Assembly (NCBI RefSeq): GCF_024763615.1
Contig: NC_077224.1
Location: 63,498,712-63,562,711, forward strand
Origin: Phlebotomus papatasi
Lineage: Eukaryota; Arthropoda; Insecta; Diptera; Psychodidae
Reading direction: 5' to 3'
Length of the DNA stretch: 64,000 bases
In this document: in pieces, positions 35,606 through 47,763 of the stretch
Position numbering within the stretch: the stretch's first letter is position 1
Layout: each line of letters opens with the position of its first letter
The notes under the pieces: generated by a model
The model's database searches: none
Seen by the model: the letters and a program-made list of their open reading frames with translations, nothing else
What the model was told of the DNA's origin: nothing
Made by a program: the position numbers and the translations under genes

Positions 35606-38341
35606 TTAGCCAGAAATATGACATAAAAGTTAAACAAAACGAATAAACAACAGACACCTTATTGTGTTTTTCATTGGAAAACATGGTCTATCGATGAAAA
35701 ATTCGATGGTGAAAAGGTAGACTTTTAATTTTTCTGAGAAATTAACAAATTAAAATTTGTGAATACGATTGGATTTTTGCTTTATTTTGAGCAAAATTAA
35801 CTAAATAATGAAACTGTGGTATAGAAAATATATAAATATAATAATTTAGTACTGTAGTTATCATGGAAACAACGACGTTTCCATTTAGAGTAGCGAAAAA
35901 TTTCTATTTGGAGCAGGTTTTGAATTAGCTTAATTTACCCTAGTTTCCTGAAATTATTGTATATTAAGCTGATGTAGGCCTATCTCTTGTTTTGTGCTTT
36001 AATTCTAATTTCGAGTTATATCGACGGTATTGTTTTTGTCAATGACGCAAATTAATTAAACATTATTTAGGGTTAGTAAGTTCATTTCGATCGAACTTAT
36101 CAGAAATACCTCGATTTGAAATTATTATCTTTTCTCAGAAAATTACTTTATGGCTCACAAGGATGCCAAAGCCAGACGAATTTTGCAAAGGATAGATTAT
36201 ATGTCAACTATGTGCTTATTTACTTGTGATTCTAAATACTGAAATACGTGGAATTGTAGAGAATACAATATAGCAAGGACCTACCTAACTTGTATTTATT
36301 GATGAGTAGAGAGGTTGAATACCGAGAAGAAATCAATATGTCAATCAAGAATTTTATCATCTCTATTCTATTTATTTGCCCGTGAAATGATTCACTTCAC
36401 TCATGAATTCTAGGTGTCAGGTGAAGGCTTTGGGGGCTTCAATACAGAGCACACTTTTGGGTGACAAAAATATGTTCCACTCAATTGAATTTTCCACACA
36501 TTGGGTTCATCATATGTTGTATGACAGTGAGATGCTTTACGATTGGAAATTATTGACTTTTCCGTGCCAAAATAAATCTGCCTCCTCATGGCCACACACT
36601 TAGTTAAAGTTTAACCCAACAGCTTTTGGGAATGAAAACTATTCAGGGAATGCCAATAATTTGTGGAGCTGAGTAAACAAACTACTCCACTGGTTTCACA
36701 CTCATAATTTATTTAAGTGCGAGAAAACTTCATTGTGTTACATTTTCGTGCTTCAACTTTTGGTCCTTTCGCTCAATTTTGTGACATATTTTGAAATAAC
36801 CTTTAGCACAAGTGACCCTGAACCGTGTTGCTTTAAAATAGTTTTAAATAATAAATTGAGGGTTGATTTGAACTTCTAATCGTTAGAGGTGTTTTAACAT
36901 GAAAAATACCTTCTTTGTAAGTAAATACTTTTTGAGATGCCGGATAGATTCGGTCATGATGTTAGCTATATAAAAATACAACTTATTGATATCTAAAGCT
37001 AAAGGGAAGTTCGTAGGAAATATGGATATTCTGATTGAAATAAACGTTAAGGATTGGCAAATAATAATAATTTTCTTATTGCTTGTTTTGATAATTTGAT
37101 ATTTTGTTTTCTGGATCAACTTGTAAATAACTTTTGTTTAAAAAAAATACTTAACTTTCTTTCAATTTTTTTTTATAAATTTCTGTTTAATATCAGTAGA
37201 AATAATTTATTTTGTATTCGTGCATTTCAAAAGAAAGTTAAATAAATTAGCAATTTTCGTACCTCATAACATAGATGTTCTACACTAGATTAAAAATGAC
37301 AATAGTATTTTAATTGTGAATGAAACGGGAATACAAAACGTTGAAGTAATCGAAAATGCTCTATACTTTCGTGTATGATATTTTACAGCTAACCTGTATG
37401 GAAATATTAACAATCATCTCGAATAAGCCGGTATTCATCAATTTGATTAATTTCCGTAAACACTGAATTTGTTCTGCCACGTGTTTAAGAAATTTGTTTA
37501 TAGCTCATATATCGACTTCTATTTCACTTGAATTTTTCCAAAATATACTGCATGACTAAAAGTATATTTCAGCAATGTTCTAAACGGTTGTCACAGGAAT
37601 GAATTAGCACCACATCGTTTTAAAAGTGATAAATAGATAAATTCCTGAGTCACTGGGGGCGCCTGGTGAAAGCTCACATGAGCAACAGTTTGCATGAAAA
37701 AAGTTGGCAAAAATGTCATGCTGTGTGCTTTGAGATAGAATAAAAAGAATTACGAGATTGCCAAATCCACGAAGGATTAAGTGGTGGCAAATGCTTTTCG
37801 GAAATTTTCCCTGCAACAGAAAATAAAATTTTTGCAATTTGTATGACTTGAGAGTGAATGTTTATCAGGGGGAAGTTTTTTTTAGCACATCCGAGCACTT
37901 CATCCCCTTCCGAAGGTGGATGTTGCTATGTAAAGCCCATACACTTGTGTTGTATATCCACAGTGTTTTAGCTGAGTTTCTTTACAGTCTCAGCTTCTGG
38001 ATCCGAGGTACACCCCGATCTAGTCTAACGGGATTTAAACTTTGTAGGAATATGTGTTGATATTCATAGATCACGAATGTAATATTCGTTTAAAATCGAT
38101 TTTCATGACTTTGTCTGTTTTTATATTCAAAAAAAGTTTAATTGCGTGAAGCACCATGTATCTCCCAATATGGGAAATTTAATATGTTAAAGTACGCGTC
38201 TTAGATAATTCTCTCAAAAAGAAAATTAGATTGTAAAGCATCTCAGCTAAAAATTGATATGATCTGACTTCCTTGGCCCGAAATATAGAATGCTAAATCA
38301 ATCTTAAAATAGTCACAGTTCCGCTTCTACTGAAGATTAGC
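35606..38341. other. Long non-coding stretch
   Basis: No supported gene or repeat boundary. A slightly GC-richer patch at 37840-38050 carries a 73-codon frame without a motif. Confidence 0.4.
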
Positions 38342-38468
38342 AGAGGTGTGCAAAAACCGTTGAAATCGAATAAACGTCAAAATAAGTTTGTTCAGGTAGC
38401 GTTTTGACCACTGCCGTACAAGTTTCATTTGACGTCTGTTCGGTTTCAAACGGTTCTTGCACACCTCT
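38342..38468. mobile_element. Family F palindromic MITE, cleanest copy
   Basis: 127 bp, nearly a complete palindrome: gaggtgtgcaaaaaccgttg on the left and its inverse, cggttcttgcacacctct, on the right, with almost no loop. Its middle is inverted relative to the copy at 26267-26403. Confidence 0.8.
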
Positions 38469-38949
38469 GGATTAGACCATATAATGGTGTAGTACCGTAA
38501 ATCTCAGTTGCATTCAAGCCTCCATTTTGGCTCATTATGCATCCCAAGTCTACGATCCTCTTTCGCTGCAGTCTATTCTTGTTTGGTAATTTATCAATAA
38601 ATCCTGATTTGTAATAGACTTTCTCGTTTGCAAGGAAATATCAACAGAAAGTTCGGAAATCGATCGATGAAGTCGATTTTTGTTCTCGCTATTTCGAGGT
38701 GGTTTGCTTCTTTATTGCTACGAGTAAACCTCTTAGTTAGTCCAGGTAGGTTATGTAGGCTGACGTCATATCAAGCAAAGCTCATCTTACAGCCTGTTGT
38801 GGATAGTAATTTTTCTATCCGATTTTAATTCTTTTTCCCTCGATCCCAAATTCCACTAACTTCGAATCTGTAACATTGTCGTTTATTGTCTGTAAGATAC
38901 CGATTCACTAACTTGATGCTTCACATTGTAATAACCGGATTTTGATTAA

Positions 38950-39469
38950 CTCTTTAACGACGAGACACTTTTTACGGACTGAAAATCAACAATAAAAATT
39001 AAACTGAGAAACATAATCAATTACATTTATCAATTACATCTAACTTTGGAAAGTCCAACAGAGTCTAATTCGGCATATTTTGTGCTTCTATAAACGATAG
39101 GGACAAAAATAGCACAAAAATTTAAGTAATTTTTCTGACAATACCAATGAATAATATTTTTCGCTTTAATGAAAAATATTATGTATGAGTATTCTAGATT
39201 TTTATTACCAAAAGGGTTTAGTTTAAAAAAGATCAGAAGTATAAAAAATAAATAAAATCAATTATGATTTTGAGAATTTAAAAATACGCCATTTTTTAGC
39301 TTAAATATTTACTACATAGCAAATAGCTAAAGACTTGCAAAAAATATTCTAGATTCCTTCAATCTTCTACTTTACAATTATGTACAGACATGAGAAAAAA
39401 ATAACTTCATGTAGTCAGGAAAAATTATTTTCTTTATGGGACACCGGTGTTCCAATCGTCCTTAAATGG
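38950..39469 (-). mobile_element. Family I element, TTAA-flanked
   Basis: 520 bp with TTAA on both sides. The tips are ctctttaacgacga and tcgtccttaaatgg. Opposite orientation to the copy at 60083-60585, with which it shares cactttttacggactgaaaa and ctaactttggaaagtccaac. The TTAA target suggests a piggyBac-type mobiliser. Confidence 0.8.
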
Positions 39470-39690
39470 TTAACCCTTAAGACGGAAATCATCCGTAAGT
39501 AAAGGGATCGTATTGGACATGATCTTCCGGGTACTTAAATCAGTCTTTGTGTGAACGGTGTGAAGTGTGAACTGTTCCTTTCTAGCTAACATCATCTCAA
39601 TATGGAAGTAATCCGTCTTTGAAAGGACTGTACTGGATATCCTTGTGGATATCTGGCAACGGAATAAACGAATATTCACATAATCCTACT
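39470..39690. other. Possible TTAA-flanked element, incomplete
   Basis: Starts at the shared TTAA with cccttaagacggaaatcatc and contains the loosely inverted words gaaatcatccgt and gaagtaatccgt. A right terminus is not clear. Confidence 0.3.
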
Positions 39691-39891
39691 AGATTACAAT
39701 CAAGCTAAGAGTTTGACACTTTTGCTTCCGATTTTGTGAATAGTCACAGTTACGACAATTAGATTTTCTATATTAGTACACGATTTGAAGTACTTATGTT
39801 GATAAGTAGATTTTGAAATTTAAAATTTCGATTTCGTATATTTCAAAATCCCCATTCTGGATTTCAAAAAAAAAATCAGTAAGTGGGAGAT

Positions 39892-40437
39892 GGGGTTACA
39901 TGGGCTACATTGACAACGCTATTTTTTGTATATTTCTAAAGGAAGCTGGGCTTTAACGTAATGAAATTTAGACATACAAAATAAAAGTGGATCTAAATTA
40001 AATTCTTGCTGAGACCAGCTTCTTTCGAAATGGGCGAGAATAGCGCTTTGAATATGGTTCTCGGTTAAAATCCCGGAAGCCAAAATCCTGAAAGCCAAAA
40101 TCCCGAACGCCAAAATCCCGAAAGCCAAAATCTCGAAAGGGCCAAAATCCCGAAAGCCAAAATCCCGAAATATTAAAAGTGTTATAGCTACTCCCACGAT
40201 TGTACCCGCGCTTGCTGGAGGCAAAGGAAATCTTCTGTGTCTTGGGAAATTATTCTAAAGATTTTCCTCCATATAATTTCATCCCTATCAGGATTTTGAA
40301 CATTCAGGATTTTGGTTTTCGGGATTTTGACTTTCGGGATTTTGACTTTCGTAATTTTGGCTTTCGGGATTTTGGCTTTTGGGATTTTAGCTGCCACCGT
40401 TGAATATAGCCCCAGCTTCAATATAGCCCCATCCCCC
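39892..40437. mobile_element. Family T MITE interrupted by family S
   Basis: The left part (39892-40060) has gatggggttacatgggctac. The right part (40401-40437) ends in tagccccatccccc followed by TA. Between them sits the S element. T elements lacking the insert are at 25385-25565 and, in part, 53428-53550. Confidence 0.65.
40061..40400. mobile_element. Family S fold-back element
   Basis: Seven or so tandem copies of a 13-15-bp unit (gccaaaatcccgaaa) at the left face the same number of inverse copies (tttcgggattttggc) at the right, around a unique core that includes ctactcccacgattgtaccc. This resembles fold-back elements, whose long ends are built of short repeats. Open frames with KAKIPKAKI or FGFRDFGF repeats are by-products of the repeat. 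Confidence 0.78.
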
Positions 40438-40565
40438 TATAGAATATCTAAGAATATCTAATGCAAAAAATAAACAATTGTAGTGTGCACCCGAATTAAA
40501 CCATACACCAAAGACATCAGTTTTGAATGATTCAATTCAATTGAGATGTTATGATCGATTTCGAC

Positions 40566-40718
40566 TGTTCTCAAGGGCTTCTGCATAATCGACTTTTCTT
40601 TGTGTTGGTTCATGTCACTACTGTTTGGTGGCTTTAGAAAACGACGGGAACTGGGGAAAACAGTCGAGACATGAACCAACACAAAAATAGTCGATAATGC
40701 AGAAACATTTGAGGACAA
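40566..40718. repeat. ~153-bp hairpin
   Basis: Arms of about 55 bp pair with few mismatches (ctgcataatcgacttttc with agtcgataatgcag; tgtgttggttcatgtc with gacatgaaccaacaca) around a loop of about 45 bp. It could be a small MITE or the source of a hairpin RNA. Confidence 0.65.
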
Positions 40719-43220
40719 TAAAATGATAAAAAATATGCTTGTTTTTCATCTGAATAGCACACTATTAGTGATTTTGTCCGTCGAGATAAGTTTGTTCGAC
40801 TCAGCTCTTTTTCCCTAAATATTCTGTTGCTTATCGAATTCGTACGTATTCTTAGTTGCAAACATTCCGAAGTTGCCTGTAAATATTCTCAACAACCATA
40901 AGCTCACCTGTGCTTATCAGTGTTTTTTTTTACTCTCGAGTACGCACTCAGGAATATCATGGCATGCACATAAGTGTGGAAAAAGCCAGCCATATATATA
41001 GAAGAACATCATGACATGAACAATCCCTTGTTCCGTACCGGAAGGGGAGAGACACAAAGCGACAAAATGTATTTATTCGTTTGTCATCATCATTGCTATA
41101 GACGCCATTTACAGCGGGTGCGATATGTGTGAATAAGAGTGGAAGATGTGCGGTTTTGCACGGAGTTGTGCAGAAAGTATGAACATGGGGGGGTAGGGAG
41201 CGCGGTGATTTTCACAAGTTGAATAGTATTCGCAGTCGGAAAAGCGGATGCGCGATATTTTGAAGAGCTACGCTTGAAGGAGGATTGCTGGTTGAAGAGA
41301 TATGGGGCTACGTACAAAAGCTATTTGCACAATGGATAAATGTATGTCATGAGGAGAATCGGTCTTGCTCGAGTTTTCGAATCCTCAGCAAATATGGGGG
41401 ATTTAGGGTGGTTAACTCATGGTGGGCATAATCTCTGCTTAATGAGCTCTATTAATCATGAGCACGCTCTTGCCACCATCTCATATGCGAAATTTCTCCT
41501 ATTTAGTCATTCTAGATTTCTGTCACATAATTAAATTTTTTTTAAATTTTAAACTGGCACATCAATCGACATCGAGAGCACCAATGTCATCCCTGGATGA
41601 ACAAGCATCAAAACATAGGGTCTAGGAGGATTTACATGGAATGGAAATGTACGGAGAATAATTTAATCCTCTTAAGCTATGCTTTTCCATGTTGAATAGA
41701 GATACATATTGTGAATAAGCCATGATGACATTAGACAGAACTTGAAGTTTTCCTGCTATTATTCATGTTACAATAACAATTGCAAATTACTTCTAAATCT
41801 ATTTATTCATCTATTAGAATTTAAATATTTGGACAAAGTTCTGAGCGACACTTCATCCAATTGTCTCTATAGGTAATTTACCTAATGTCTGTACAGTAAG
41901 GTTTATTTACTCATGTTTTCAATTGAAAATCTTAACATTACACCATGAGAGAACCTATAACTTTGATAAACTATAAGTAAAGACTTGAGGTTTCTTGTTA
42001 TAAAAATTGATTTTGTGTAATCTATGTGATGGATTTCGAATATTTTTGAGAAAAGTTGTATTTGAGGAGAATTTCCCTTTGAACTTCATTTTATTAAAAC
42101 CGGTCGATTTTTAAGTGGTTTGTGTGCAAGTGCTTTTATAACAGTCATTTCTTTTGCTCGAATTCTAAGAAGATGGAGTATTATTTTGTTTTTTGCCCGT
42201 ATAAATTTTCACCTTTAGTATTCCGGGGATCACTATTTTCAATATATCTTCGCTGTTTAATGGTTTGTTGTGTCTGACTGTCATTAGGCCTTATGGGCCG
42301 TTTGGTTAGAGACAACAACTTCGAATCTTTAGGGGATCCTATCATAATTTGATTCACTCAAGGACCATTAACGCCTTTCTTTTGAGATCTTTGAGATTTG
42401 GCAGGTCTTGGAATCTCTGATTAGTTTGAATCGGTTTTAATCGGTTATGAACCGATTTTTTTTAAATTCAACTATTACTTTTAAATAAATTGATTGATTT
42501 GGATTCAAAGGAAAAGAAACTTTGTGTACTCAAATGGCTCAAACTCGTGTACACTGTGCTCTTCCCGCTCTAAAGAATCTTATTGGTTTATATAAATAAT
42601 GCTAAATTACATTTTGCGTTAAAATCACGAGTTCGAGCATTTTTCCAAAGCTGCAATGCTTTGTCACCCCTTTTTATATTTACACCGCAAAATCGGGAAC
42701 ATAAAGTGGACTAAAAAAAATGCAGTGAATGGGCAAAATATTTTTCTCAAAATTTCCTTTCACAGGCATACCGCAAAGCCGGGAATATTTCATATGAAAT
42801 AATATGTAATTGAATGGAATTGAATCTGCAATCAAGATAACCGTGGTTATGTTATTACATAATCCTTTTCAACCGCAGTATTCTAGTGGAATTTCTGCAA
42901 ATATAAATATTCTACTTAAAATGTTGTAGTATTTTGTAATGCCTTTTATTTATCATTGATGAACAAATCCTTATATAAGAAATTCATCATTCCCCTATTA
43001 CTAGTTTATTACCGGTTTACAACCAATTAAAAGAAGATTTGTTCTGAACAGAATTTTTCAGTAACTGAGTAGTAACTTGCCCCAATCCATTTAGAAATAG
43101 ACTCTCTACTCTGAAAAAAAAAGTTTGTAAAGTGGACAAATTTTGTCAAAAGGATGTAGCTTTTAAATTTCACTAAACCTTTTCTCAGATTTTATACGGA
43201 AAACATTTTTTTAAAAAACA
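40719..43220. other. Non-coding stretch with GC-richer patch
   Basis: No supported gene. At 41080-41330 the DNA is clearly richer in G and C than its surroundings, with G-runs. Frames on both strands (minus 41096-41317, 73 codons) lack motifs. It may be regulatory or a diverged exon. Confidence 0.4.
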
Positions 43221-43224
43221 TTAA

Positions 43225-43378
43225 CCCTTTAAGGACGATTGGGTCATCGGTGACCCAAAAATGAAATTTTTCCTACGATCTTCTAAATTAAAGTTATGCT
43301 TTGCTCTAAAAAGTTAGAAAAAGTGATTTTTTCGGACCCTCGATTTTGGACCTTCTCGTCCTTAAAGGCCTTAAAGGG
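43225..43378. mobile_element. Family J MITE, TTAA-flanked
   Basis: 154 bp with TTAA on both sides. The tips are ccctttaaggacgattggg and ccttaaaggccttaaaggg. Just inside the left tip is the palindrome gggtcatcggtgaccc. A diverged inverse copy is at 49504-49638. Confidence 0.8.
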
Positions 43379-43382
43379 TTAA

Positions 43383-45783
43383 ACAAGACCCATTGGACCA
43401 CCACCGGTTTGACAAAATTTTCTCTTAATCTGTTTAAAAGAAATAGAAAAACGTTCCAGCTTTGCGGGGTGCTTGAATTCAAGAGAATGAAATCTCTGTG
43501 TGTTATCTTTTCGAATGATTTTTGGGTGCTTATCTGTTTATTACCGATTAAACTGATTCACAAATTAAAAAAGCCATTTAGAAAAATGCTAAAGAAAATT
43601 ACATTTTAGAATATTTTAGCATGAGTAACAGGCATACGAACAAATAAAAAAGTTATTTCCAGAGAGGTATATCATTTACGGGTACATTACTGATTCGTTA
43701 CCGTTTAAGTCCGGTGAACCAAGGTTGGAAATTTCAAGATTCTTCAAAAAAAATCTTAATTTAAGCAAATCGGTTGAAAAATAGACCGAATAGTAGTAAA
43801 GATCATCAGTTTGACAAACTTGTTAGAGTGATAAAACTTTTCTTTCGGAGTATGGGACTGTTAAAAACATTTCCTGGTATTACACAGGACGATTTAAGTA
43901 CTATAATGATTTCTATTCTGTGTTCAAAGGTGTATTTTTTAATTTGTAACTATAATTAAAAAAAAAAAAGATTTATTTAGTACGAAAAGGCCGGACTCAG
44001 CCCACAAAAATTTATTTATGTACTTAAATTTAAATAGTCAATATGATTTATCATTAAAATAAGAAAAGAAGAGAAGAAGTTTGAATTGTAGGCAGAGTAT
44101 ATCCATCAATCGGATATACTGCGCTCTCCGTAAAGTTCGAGCCGTTCGAGCAATAAAAGTAGTTCAAAGTTATTGTATACGAATTCTTGCAATTTTTATG
44201 CTTATTTCAATACAACTTCCGAGCTGAGAATATTTTTGTGATATTATTAGATTAATTAGGTAAATGAATAGCGGACATTCTGCCAATTTGGACCAATTTG
44301 ATGAGGAAGTTTTTGCATTAAGATTTTGTGTATCCAGCAAACTTGGCACATGAAAATGATCACTTGATGTGTGTGAGGTAGATGAAAGGGAAATCTCAAA
44401 TATAGATTTATAACGCTATGATACTTAAGTAGAAAACCAAATCAATTGACCCAAGTCATTCAATTCCCAACCACCAACATTATTTGCAAAACACTCATAT
44501 AAGTATTTATAGCACAACAGTCTGAATTTTGTAGTCTGCCGCCTCGCCATTCATTCCTCGCGTGTCCGTTTTTCTTTGTAGGATCCTCCCTCGCTCACTC
44601 TAGCACTCTAATGTATATTTTCCTTTGGTTCATGGGATGTGCAAAAAGAAGTGTCTGCTCATTTCTCAATCGCCTTGTGCACAAAATAACAAGTTCATCA
44701 AACTAAACACTAACAAAAGCCAATTAACATACAACAGATAAGTTAATAAATCATCCCACATTAAATGCCGTGGAGTGTGGTGTGAAAACTTAGGAAATCC
44801 TCCTTCGGAGAGCTTCTTCCGTGCTTTTTTTCTGTACCCACAATCTCTCTTATATATGTCACTTTTTCCCCTTGAGTCAAACTTTGATGTTTGAAAAAAT
44901 AAATAAATTTCCTACATGTGCTATAAGAAAATGTTTCATGCTAAAGGAAGATGAAAATGGTAAAGATGCCCAATACCATTCATATGAGATAAAACACAAA
45001 AAAAAATAACCAATGAGAGACAATGTAAGCAATTTTTGTCAATAAATTTCATACTCAATATTTCATCACATTTCTTTTGGAAAGATAATAAAAGTGGAAA
45101 ATAACAAAACTGATCAATAGGAAATACACTTCTAATTGTATGGTTTTGAGCATCTTCTCCACATCACTGTAATTGTTTATTTATCTTTGCAAAAAGACTG
45201 AAAAATTCCAAAAATATTTATATCGTGGATGAAAATTCTTCTGCATGCTCGAATAAGCGATTTTTCTCAGCCACAGAAAACATATGACGATTGAAATGAA
45301 GACATTTAAGAGAGAAGTATACTTTTGGCACAGAAATATTTCTTCAGAAAAAAAAATCCGTATAGACATTTTTCCTGATGTCTTGTTGAAAAAAAAATGA
45401 TTTTCCACCGGGGGGCTAATAGCTTACAGAATAAGTAGTATAATAAAGGAATTAAAAAATTCGAAATAATTTAAAATTAGTTTTTTTTTTTAAATGTTGA
45501 ATTTACAAATTAGATTTTTTAGTTACAAATAATAATCAGGAGTGCAAATCAAAATCAAGGCTATTGACTAAGGGTAGGGCTATGTATTTGGTCTGCAGAG
45601 GGTACCAGCCCTTATTCCAAACAAAGAGCGTTAGTTCTTTCTAACCAAACACATTTAACAAATATTTAAACTTAAAAGAAATGTTTTGATAATCTTGTGA
45701 CAGAAACAATATCATTTAAAGTTTTCTCTCCATTTAACATACCTCAGGTAAAATAATTATTCATTTAAATGTTGGAATGAGTA
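43383..45783. other. Non-coding stretch
   Basis: No supported gene. The segment at about 43720-43790 (ggaaatttcaagattcttc, aaatcggttgaaaaatag) resembles 48030-48095 and the inverse of 55280-55335, so a diffuse dispersed repeat is present. Confidence 0.4.
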
Positions 45784-46813
45784 GTGGAAAGTGCTCATAA
45801 TTTGGGACATCGTGTAATTTTGGACACTTTGAGGGAAATTTTGGACATCACAAATAAATTGATTAAAGTTATGGAATTTTCTTTCAATATTTAATGAATA
45901 ATGTATTCTATCTAAATATTTATTCTTTTTAGAAAATGTTAACGCTAAATATGGTACATTTTGATTATGATTTGAGTTAAAATTTCTTTGTTGAAACTTC
46001 AATGTGAGCAATTTTTACGAGATATATGACAGAACTTATTTGTTTACTTCAGTCTTATTTAGCCGTAATAGTACTTTCTTCGTAAATTTCTTCGATATTT
46101 TTAAGCGATATTATTAAATATTCTGAATATTGAGTTTATTCATGTTAATAGTGCTTTGTTCATTTGACCTAGAGTAAAGTTTATCTTGTGAATTAGGTTT
46201 TTCGTGAGAAAAATGGACAATTTTGTACGAGATTCATCAGTGAGGTGCTGTTTTGGGCAGGTGTCATTTTTTCTGGAAATTTTGTAAATTTTTAGTTTTT
46301 GTGATGACTAGGTCATAAAAGTGCCTGAAGAAACAAAGGATTATCATTTCTACGAACGAGATGCAGTGGAAACAGCCTTAAAACAGTCCCGGGAAGGCAC
46401 AGGAATGCGTAAATCCGCGCGTATTTGGAGTGCCAGGAGTGCGCATTTCAACTCTTTTCAATGAATTAATTGAAGGTTTTCTTGGAACATTCTACAGTTT
46501 TTTTCACAAACAGGAATATGATTTTGTGCGTTAAGTTCTTAAAACAAACAATAATGGGCATCCTATAGAGGCGAATTAGTTGTCCAAAATTACAAGCATG
46601 AAATGTCCAAAATTACAAGCAAGGTGTCCAAAATTACAGTCAAATTCATCTCTACATATTTATTCATTTTTTATTAAGACAAATTTTAGAAGACGAGAAA
46701 CTACTTCTGAAAAGGAAGTAACAAAAAACTTAAATTAGTATTGAGAATATTGCGCTTCAAACTTAGAACATTGGTGCTCATATGCACCCTGTCCCAAATT
46801 ATCAGCACTTCCC
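45784..46813. mobile_element. Family E DNA transposon, third copy
   Basis: 1030 bp between TA duplications. The tips are gtggaaagtgctcataattt and aaattatcagcacttccc. The word tgtccaaaattacaagc occurs twice near 46580-46620 and a third variant follows. It is more diverged than the copies at 6 and 18 kb, and the frames seen there are broken here. Confidence 0.8.
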
Positions 46814-47226
46814 TATTTGTAAAATAAACATCCTAAAAATTTCCAAAAAAAAAACAGAGGTTGCCAAAACATATTCGCACTTTATCTTTACGAACGACAC
46901 GGAAGAACGGTTTTGAAGGATTCCTTTCACACTAATTTTTATAAACTGTTTTCCATGTTTTAATTTTATTAAGCCAAGTAAAAATAAAAGTAAGAGAGAT
47001 GATATAGCGTCTCAGCTTTGCGAAATACTCAAACTTACGAGATAAAGTTCTTTGTGAAGTCACTTTTCGTTTTTGGGTCTTAATACCGCGCGTATTACCG
47101 ATACCGATATACCGATATCACAAACTTCCAGAAAACCATCCCAAAATTGAAAATAATAAGTAAAGAAGTACAAGAGAACCCTGACATTTGATATTGTAGA
47201 ATCGTTCAAAGAAATGAATTCAGGCT
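46814..47226. other. Non-coding stretch
   Basis: Only a short run of gataccgatatac-like repeats near 47095-47125 is notable. Confidence 0.4.
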
Positions 47227-47763
47227 ATTGGCATAAGCTGTCTTCAGATTAGAGGTTTAGCCCAGTTACCGAAGATCTCATAGGATCCTAAATAGCAACC
47301 AATTTTATTGCTAATTCAGAATCTAATAGGTCATTTGTTCTTAATAATTCAATCCTAAATTAAATTTTCCAAAATATCTTGACTGATAAGAAATTAAAAC
47401 AGTTAAACCATATTGCTAAGACTGTCTTCAGACTAGAGGTTTAGTCCAGTTTCCGAAGTCTTCTAAGTCAAAATATTCCAAAAATTTTCGACTGATAAGA
47501 AACTAGAGAAGTTAAGCCTTGTGGATAAGTCTTAGGGCCCAAATAGACTCAGGCTGATCCTCTAGAATATTTAGCCTGTAAAATTTGGCAGTGAAGGATT
47601 AGGTTAAGGAAATTTATGCAAAGGACTTCTAGTCGATGATCCTAAGTCCTCAGTGTATAACGGTTTGAGATTAATCTTTACTGTCACATTTTACGGGCTA
47701 AATATTTTTGAGGATCAGCCTGAGTCTATTTGGGTCTTTAGGTCTGAAGCCAGTATAAGCCTA
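47227..47763. mobile_element. Family V, tandem copies, hosting family W
   Basis: A V element starts at 47227 (ctgtcttcagattagaggttt). A second start, ctgtcttcagactagaggttt, follows at 47422, so the left part is duplicated. The right end is ggtctgaagccagtataag. The W element interrupts it. Confidence 0.65.
47535..47737. mobile_element. Family W MITE, 3-bp TTA duplication
   Basis: 203 bp with TTA on both sides. It starts gggcccaaatagactcaggc and ends with the inverse gcctgagtctatttgggtct. The uninterrupted V copy at 9880-10099 shows the empty site (ggccttaggtctgaag). A 3-bp TTA/TAA target with GGG tips fits PIF/Harbinger. Confidence 0.78.

Noticed and set aside
40061..40400. Frames coding repeated KAKIPK or FGFRDF motifs, also at 58690-59164
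   Set aside because: They arise from the 13-15-bp DNA unit of family S read in several frames and on both strands; no gene is implied.
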